Shown: positions 58,730-64,000 of the stretch, piece by piece | Layout of the letters: the number at the start of each line of letters is the position of its first letter | Position numbering within the stretch: the first letter of the stretch is position 1 | NCBI RefSeq assembly: GCF_905475395.1 | Contig: NC_058338.1 | Coordinates: 75,651,435 to 75,715,434 of the forward strand | Length of the DNA: 64,000 bases | Source of the DNA: Chrysoperla carnea | Taxonomy: Eukaryota > Arthropoda > Insecta > Neuroptera > Chrysopidae | Direction of reading: 5' to 3' | Made by a program: the position numbers and the translations under genes | Notes under the pieces: model-generated | The model's input: the letters and a program-made list of their open reading frames with translations, nothing else | Told to the model about the DNA's origin: nothing | Databases searched by the model: none

Positions 58730-59983
58730 TTTAAAAATTTTGATAAATATTTTTAGTTATCTATGAGGGTTCATTCATACCACTAATATAAAACGCATTT
58801 CACGCAATCGCTTAATGAAAACGGAACAAATACAAATAAGATGGGGATAAAATAAACAGTAAATGTTAAAGTCATCAATATCGGATTGATATTATTTAAA
58901 TTACTGAAATAAAAAACTAAAAGTATTTGAGCATTTTACAAAATGGTAAACAGGTATTGATCGAGGTAATATTATTTCACTGGTCTGAAATTATGAATCC
59001 ACCGATATATGAGGAAAGAAAATGAAAAAAACGATTATCTCGAAAAGTATTAAATCACCAACCACGATAATCGTTTGTCTTTTCGGAGTATATTATCGAT
59101 ACAAATTCCATTATTTCGATACAGAAATATTTTGGAGCAGAAACGTAAATGATACATAAATTATTTTGAATTATTAATACCCTTAAGTATATAATTATCC
59201 TTCAGAAAAAAAAACAATATTGACATGGTATTCATTAATTGGCGACTGTAGTCGCTATCGTTATCATTAGCTGTAATTTTTAATGTAATAACATTGTAAA
59301 AGCAAAATAATAATAGTAACTGTTTTCGCCTATATCCTCTACCGATTATAATAGCGAATGTCATCGTAAAGTATTTACCTTACAGAGCCACTAGACTGAA
59401 CGATTGGTATGTGTATATCGTGAACAAGCCCTTATCCTTTCAAATTCAAACTTTGGCATAGATGCTTAGCTTTTATACGAAGGGTGGTACAAAACATAAA
59501 TATTATTTTAATAAAAACTATAAAAATTAGCTGAAACAATATTAATAATCGAGGTATTTTATAGTACATAATAAAAAAATAAATAAACTATCCCTGTAGC
59601 GTCTACAGCTTGTTACTATTTATTCTTTCAAACAATTTAACGCTAGTAAAAAATAGAAAAATTTGTAAAACCCTACGCCCAAATCATCTTAGTTTATAAT
59701 CTTGATGAGGATAATTTATGTTGGTAAACAAACCCAGGACAAGGAAATAAACAACTTGTTCTTTGGTGTGAGTAGTGATGCTGCACAGCGGAAAAAATAC
59801 CTTTCTAATTTCAAGGTTGACATTAGGATAACCAATTGGTTTGTGTTAAAAGTGATTTAACCTAATAATTTTTTTTAAATAAGAACTTAATCAAAAAATT
59901 CTAAATGTGAGCTATTTATTGATGAGAATATTATTAAATGTAAGATGATGACACTACAGACTTGCTCAGAACATTAAATCAAA
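58730..59983. promoter_or_regulatory. divergent intergenic region between CMC2 and the zinc-finger gene
   Basis: About 1.25 kb between two head-to-head starts. On the minus strand a TCAGTC initiator-like word and a CTGTAAGGTAAAT possible donor lie at about 59395-59370, so a non-coding first exon of the CMC2-Abitram transcript may start there. No TATA box or repeat of note was identified; the regulatory reading is inference. Confidence 0.3.
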
Positions 59984-60856
59984 ATGTATGTTGTAAACAC
60001 GGTTGTGTGTAAAATTTGTAATAAAGCTTTTCCAGATCAATTTAGTTTGATACAACATGAAAAAACACATACAGAAATATTATTGAATTCGTTGGTATGT
60101 AAAATATGTAACGAAGTATTCGCCGATTTATATAATTTAAATCAACATGAAAAGTCACATATAGTGATTAATTCAGTAGTGTGTAAAATATGTAACAAAG
60201 CTTTCCCAGATCAGTATACGTTGAATCAACACGCAAAAACGCATAATAATGATAGTCGACCATATAAGTGTAATATATGTGAGAAAACGTTTGCACAACA
60301 AAGTCATTTAAACAATCATAAACGTTTGCACACGGGTGAGAGACCTTTTAAGTGTGATATATGTGATAAGACATTTACGCAACAGAATCACTTAAATAGT
60401 CACACAAGATTACATACGGGTGAGAAACCATTTGAATGTTTTATTTGTGATAAATCATTTACACAACGAAGTCATTTAACTAATCATAATCGATTGCACA
60501 CAGGTGAGCGGCCATATAAATGTGATGTTTGTGAAAAATCATTTACCCAGCAAAATCATCTGACTAGCCATAAAAGACTTCATACTGGTGAAAAACCATA
60601 TAAATGTAATGTTTGTGAAAAACAATTTACACAACAAAATCATTTAAATAGTCATAAACGATTGCATACTGGGGAAAAACCTTATAAATGTAGTGTTTGT
60701 TCGAAAATATTTACGCAACAAAATCATTTAACTACACATAAGAATATGCATGGTGGAGGTAGTGGTGCGAGTTCTGCTACAGTAGGTGCTACGACAGATG
60801 AATCATCGTATAAGTGTAAACTATGTGAGAAATCAACATTTCTCACGAATTTGTAA
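59984..60856 (+). CDS. C2H2 zinc-finger protein with nine complete fingers
   Basis: 290 residues in one open frame, with an in-frame TAA at 59975 just before the ATG. Three spaced fingers (about residues 8-30, 38-60 and 67-89, each VCKICN-type) are followed by six fingers in a tight array joined by TGEKP/TGERP linkers (about 96-257). A tenth (YKCKLCEK) lacks its histidines because the frame stops. Contact residues in fingers 4-9 are almost the same: Gln at -1, Asn or Ser at 2, His at 3, Asn/Ser/Thr at 6. Expected to be a nuclear DNA-binding regulator. No KRAB, BTB or ZAD domain is visible, so a 5' exon could be missing, though the upstream stop argues against it. Confidence 0.88.
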   Translation: MYVVNTVVCKICNKAFPDQFSLIQHEKTHTEILLNSLVCKICNEVFADLYNLNQHEKSHIVINSVVCKICNKAFPDQYTLNQHAKTHNNDSRPYKCNICEKTFAQQSHLNNHKRLHTGERPFKCDICDKTFTQQNHLNSHTRLHTGEKPFECFICDKSFTQRSHLTNHNRLHTGERPYKCDVCEKSFTQQNHLTSHKRLHTGEKPYKCNVCEKQFTQQNHLNSHKRLHTGEKPYKCSVCSKIFTQQNHLTTHKNMHGGGSGASSATVGATTDESSYKCKLCEKSTFLTNL

Positions 60857-60936
60857 TATTTTTTTTTTTTAGATTCAAGTTCGCATTAATGTAATAAATT
60901 GTACTTTCAATAATAACATGATTTGTTCAAGTTTTC

Positions 60937-60942
60937 AATAAA
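60937..60942 (+). terminator. poly(A) signal of the zinc-finger gene
   Basis: AATAAA 80 bases after the stop, followed by a T-rich stretch. Confidence 0.7.
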
Positions 60943-62564
60943 TTTTTTTATTACAAATTTTGTTTCACAATTTTATTTAGTCTACTCCAAAACTAAATTG
61001 TGATGATCAAAGTAAAAATATTTATCATTGAATTTTCTGGGCAACGATAAAATTTGTACAAACACATGTTTTAGGAAAACTCAATCGCTAAAAATATATA
61101 ATAAAAAGCGAAGAATTTTTAGTAACTTTAAAGCCTATACCCGATTATAGATTTCGTAACTCTTAATAAGTCGTTTGTCGGTTGCTGGACATTGAACGCA
61201 TGTGCAATATAACCCATTTGTTACTTTTAAATCCTTTATAGTAAAAAATAGGTCAAATAAATGTAAAAAATGGCCTATATTCCGCATGAAAAGGACAAAT
61301 GGAATACAACTCTAATTGTAGAATGGGTTTTAGTATATATGTAGTTTTTAACATATATGTAAAACTTTCGTATGGTGAGCTGACAAGAGACAGAACGTTC
61401 CAACAATACAGTGTCGACAATCGAGAGACGTTGACCACGATGGGCATGCTTGTCAATTTGACAATTCTCTAAAATAACATTAGCACTTTAGCAGATGCGT
61501 AGAATAGGCTTAGTCACTCGGAGATAGAGAACACGAGACACTATCTGTTTCACTTTGTGTGATATTAATCGAGGTATTAAAAAGAGAAAAAGGCCAAAAG
61601 CTCGAAATTTTAAATACCTCCCTTTTTTATGGAAACGATCGCAAACTACTCGTATGAGTGTGTAGAAAGTCAGTTTGGTCACAAAGGATTGGATCGCATG
61701 TTTGTATCCTGCTGAAATTACGTTACAAGCTTCCAACAATAGTAGCTGTGTTCTTTAGTCACAAAAAAATTCAGCATGCTTCGCACCGTGTAAATAGAAT
61801 TTTTGTTGTTGCATATAATTATCTGTGGTAATTTCAGAAAAACAGAAACAACTTTTACTACGTATACACGGCAAAACAGGGCGAGTTATAGTTAGTAAAC
61901 AATCATGACATTATTAGGTCATATTGGGCTTAGAAGCAACCATGATATTGTGTGGCCATATTGGGTTTGTGCAGCAGAAGTAAGCGGTTTAATTTAATAT
62001 GCATTAAACCATCTATTTGAGTCGTACAAGTCTATTGGCTTTGGTCATGAAAAAGAGAAAAGTTTCATTGGCGTCATTTGGACGAATGCAAATCCTCTGT
62101 TGGTTTTATGTATATCACGAGGTTTAAGGACTATAAAAAAAAGAACATCAAAACATTTAAAATACAATATTTATTTTTTTTCCTTTACATTATGTTGGAG
62201 GCAACCATAATGTTTAGTTAATAATTATTAATGTAATAATAACTACATTCTGAAAGTACAATATGTGAAGTAAATAATGTTTTTTTCTGTATATTGTACA
62301 TTTTTTTTCCATTTTATATCCATCATTCTCATTTTATAAATAATTTAAACTTCAAGTAGATTTTAATATAACAAAAAAAATTATAAGAATAATAATACTT
62401 ATATGTTATAGTATTTTTTTAAGTTTCATTAATTTTTTTGTTAGAAAAAAAGTTATTTCTAAATTAGGCACAGTTTTTTAAGTATTGAGAAATCGATTTG
62501 CATTTATAGATCAGTTTCTGAAACGAATTGAGAATGCAAAATATAATGAAGGAGTTTTGTAGGC
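60943..62564. other. no gene seen
   Basis: Moderately AT-rich. Minus-strand open frames at 61253-61456 and 61488-61739 have no recognisable content. A hairpin GGTTTAATTTAATATGC/ATTAAACC is at about 61985-62010. Confidence 0.5.
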
Positions 62565-62795
62565 TGATTTGTACACTTATCTGAGAGCCTCGAAAACCCA
62601 AAAATAACTTATGTTGTTAGATTGAAAATGGTCGCAGTTCTATCTGGCTCTTAGGGGGGCGTACAACCCTTCGAGTTCTATAGGGTGATTTTTACATTTA
62701 GCGGTGACCCTCGGAAACTCAAAAATAGCCCTGGTTGTCAAATTGTACCAGTTCTCCCTAACGCTTTTAGGGGGAATACAATATCATTCGTCTGA
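62565..62795 (+). repeat. diverged tandem pair of about 115 bases
   Basis: TAGG(C/G)TGATTT followed by GAG/GACCCTCG(A/G)AAACCCAAAAATA, a short variable part and CTTAGGGGG occurs at about 62570-62660 and again at about 62680-62785. Confidence 0.6.
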
Positions 62796-64000
62796 TTGGC
62801 CTTAGCTCAGGCGTTTTCAAGATGATGCAATCGAAAATTAGAAAAATTGATTTTTGTCTTGCTAATTTTAAGTATTACGCACAAGCTTTCAACTGAAATG
62901 AAACACCAATTATTTCTTTTTTTGAGAATATTCTATAAGTCCAGAAAAGTGCAATAATTCGAAAACGGTTCATGTGTGATTAAAAACTTTTGTTTTTCAG
63001 AAAAAGATTATACTTAGACAAATTTTGAGGCTGATCAGAAACAAGATGTTTTTACAATCTCTCAAAAGTGGGTGAGTAATCTGCGGAAATTTGCGATCTG
63101 GCAATATGAGTTTTTGGTTTCTTGAGAGTCTCGGGTATATGAATCAGACAACAGATTTCGTCCCTAAATATTTTTCTTATCGAATTGCCTCCAAAACTTG
63201 CTCTAACATTGTTTTACGGTAAAAAAAAATTTTGCCAGAGAGTCCCTTCAAGTTATCTGAATTCGTCTACTCAACACTTTCAATGTTCGTCGAGTGGGTG
63301 ATATATGTTGATATAATAACGTACGTGGCATCTGTATCATCTTAGAACACGTAATTCTAGTGAGGTGGCATACTCAAGGAATGGATAGAGGCAGAAAGTT
63401 GTAGCTGAGTTCAAGGTTCACCTGAGACAGCCTGGAAAAGAATTAGAAAAAAACTGATTTGGAGAAAAATTGGTAAATGATTTGTATTAAATAAAAAACG
63501 TTCTGAATCAAACCCCGGGAGGATGGGGCCTAATTTATATAAGTGATTAATAGAAAGGAGTGGCCATTATTCAGCTTTGAAATCGTTTTAATGTAAGTAC
63601 TCGAAACAATGTCATGGACGAAATAAAGAACAGGAGAAAAAGTAAAAATTCTATATTAAATAAAAGTTTGTCAATGAATTCGTTGTGTGCAGAATCGAAT
63701 TTCGCGCGTGTGTGGAAATATTCACAGCTTCTATATCTTTCAATAATATTTTCATACAATGTATTCATTATTTATGTAATAATATTGCCTTTATTTAAAA
63801 ATAATAATATTATGTATGTCAAGTGGTGAATTGGTAGCCTAAGCGCCGAAAGATGCTCCAATAAAAAAATAGAAAACTTTTTATCCCCCTAATGGATTCT
63901 CTGTGCCCCGTGGCGGCGCTTAAGGATCAGTCGGTCTATAATCCATAATGTTTGTGTAGGCTAAGGTCGTACCTCTATTTTAAGTTCTCTGTATAAGATA
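62796..64000. other. no gene supported
   Basis: A plus-strand open frame (63614-63829, 71 codons) has a hydrophobic stretch, but only the ATG supports it. Nothing else found to the right edge. Confidence 0.5.

Noticed and set aside
60825-60874. Possible 50-base terminal intron in the zinc-finger gene (GTGAGA ... T-run AG)
   Set aside because: Splicing would destroy the tenth finger and stop within a few codons; the T-rich stretch is more likely 3' UTR.
63614-63829. 71-codon open frame with a hydrophobic stretch
   Set aside because: Only an ATG and open length support it; the AT-rich composition easily yields hydrophobic Ile/Phe/Tyr runs.
1-64000. CRISPR array, rRNA genes, viral or toxin genes
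   Set aside because: Looked for; no regularly spaced identical repeats, rRNA-like segments, or recognisable viral or toxin proteins were found.

Overview
The window looks like a piece of an insect nuclear chromosome. It is strongly AT-rich, its genes are split by GT-AG introns, poly(A) signals follow the genes, and non-coding DNA is full of small decayed transposable elements. The protein families fit an arthropod; a dipteran is possible if the RRM gene is a painting-of-fourth homologue, but I cannot prove the order. There is no CRISPR array, rRNA or prokaryotic operon.

Left part, 1 to about 48000: gene-poor and repeat-rich. I see eleven copies or fragments of one dispersed repeat (called R1 here) with matching inverted ends, four copies of a second repeat (R2), four copies of a tRNA-derived SINE, many palindromic or foldback MITE-like elements (some nested), tandem duplications, tRNA-like relics, a broken hAT transposase (43080-43425, minus) and a broken LINE reverse transcriptase tail (45865-46165, minus). 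Supported or suspected host exons here are few: a minus-strand small membrane protein (8921 to 7064), a possible related exon at 11268-11011, and two candidate first exons near 909-847 and 26290-26252 (minus).

Right part, 48000-61000: four or five real genes. (1) A 713-residue RNA-binding protein in three coding exons, 48032-51754 plus, with two RRM-like domains, a Gly/Asn/Pro-rich N-terminus and an acidic, Tyr-rich and polyproline C-terminus. (2) An acylphosphatase on the minus strand, 56372-55029, in five coding exons, including a 17-nt microexon that carries the catalytic arginine and a first exon that adds a hydrophobic leader. (3,4) A minus-strand CMC2 gene (twin CX9C, 58729-58406) whose stop is one nucleotide from the start of Abitram/FAM206A (58404-57874), which implies a bicistronic mRNA. 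(5) A plus-strand C2H2 zinc-finger gene, 59984-60856, divergent from CMC2. After 61000 I see no convincing gene.

The genes do not form one pathway: CMC2 acts in mitochondrial cytochrome c oxidase biogenesis, Abitram is an actin/nuclear-speckle factor, acylphosphatase is a small hydrolase, and the other two are nucleic-acid-binding proteins. The most interesting items are the CMC2-Abitram bicistron, the acylphosphatase microexon with its optional leader, the near-identical finger array predicted to read a repetitive site, and a 1.17 kb near-perfect foldback element at 52708-53880.
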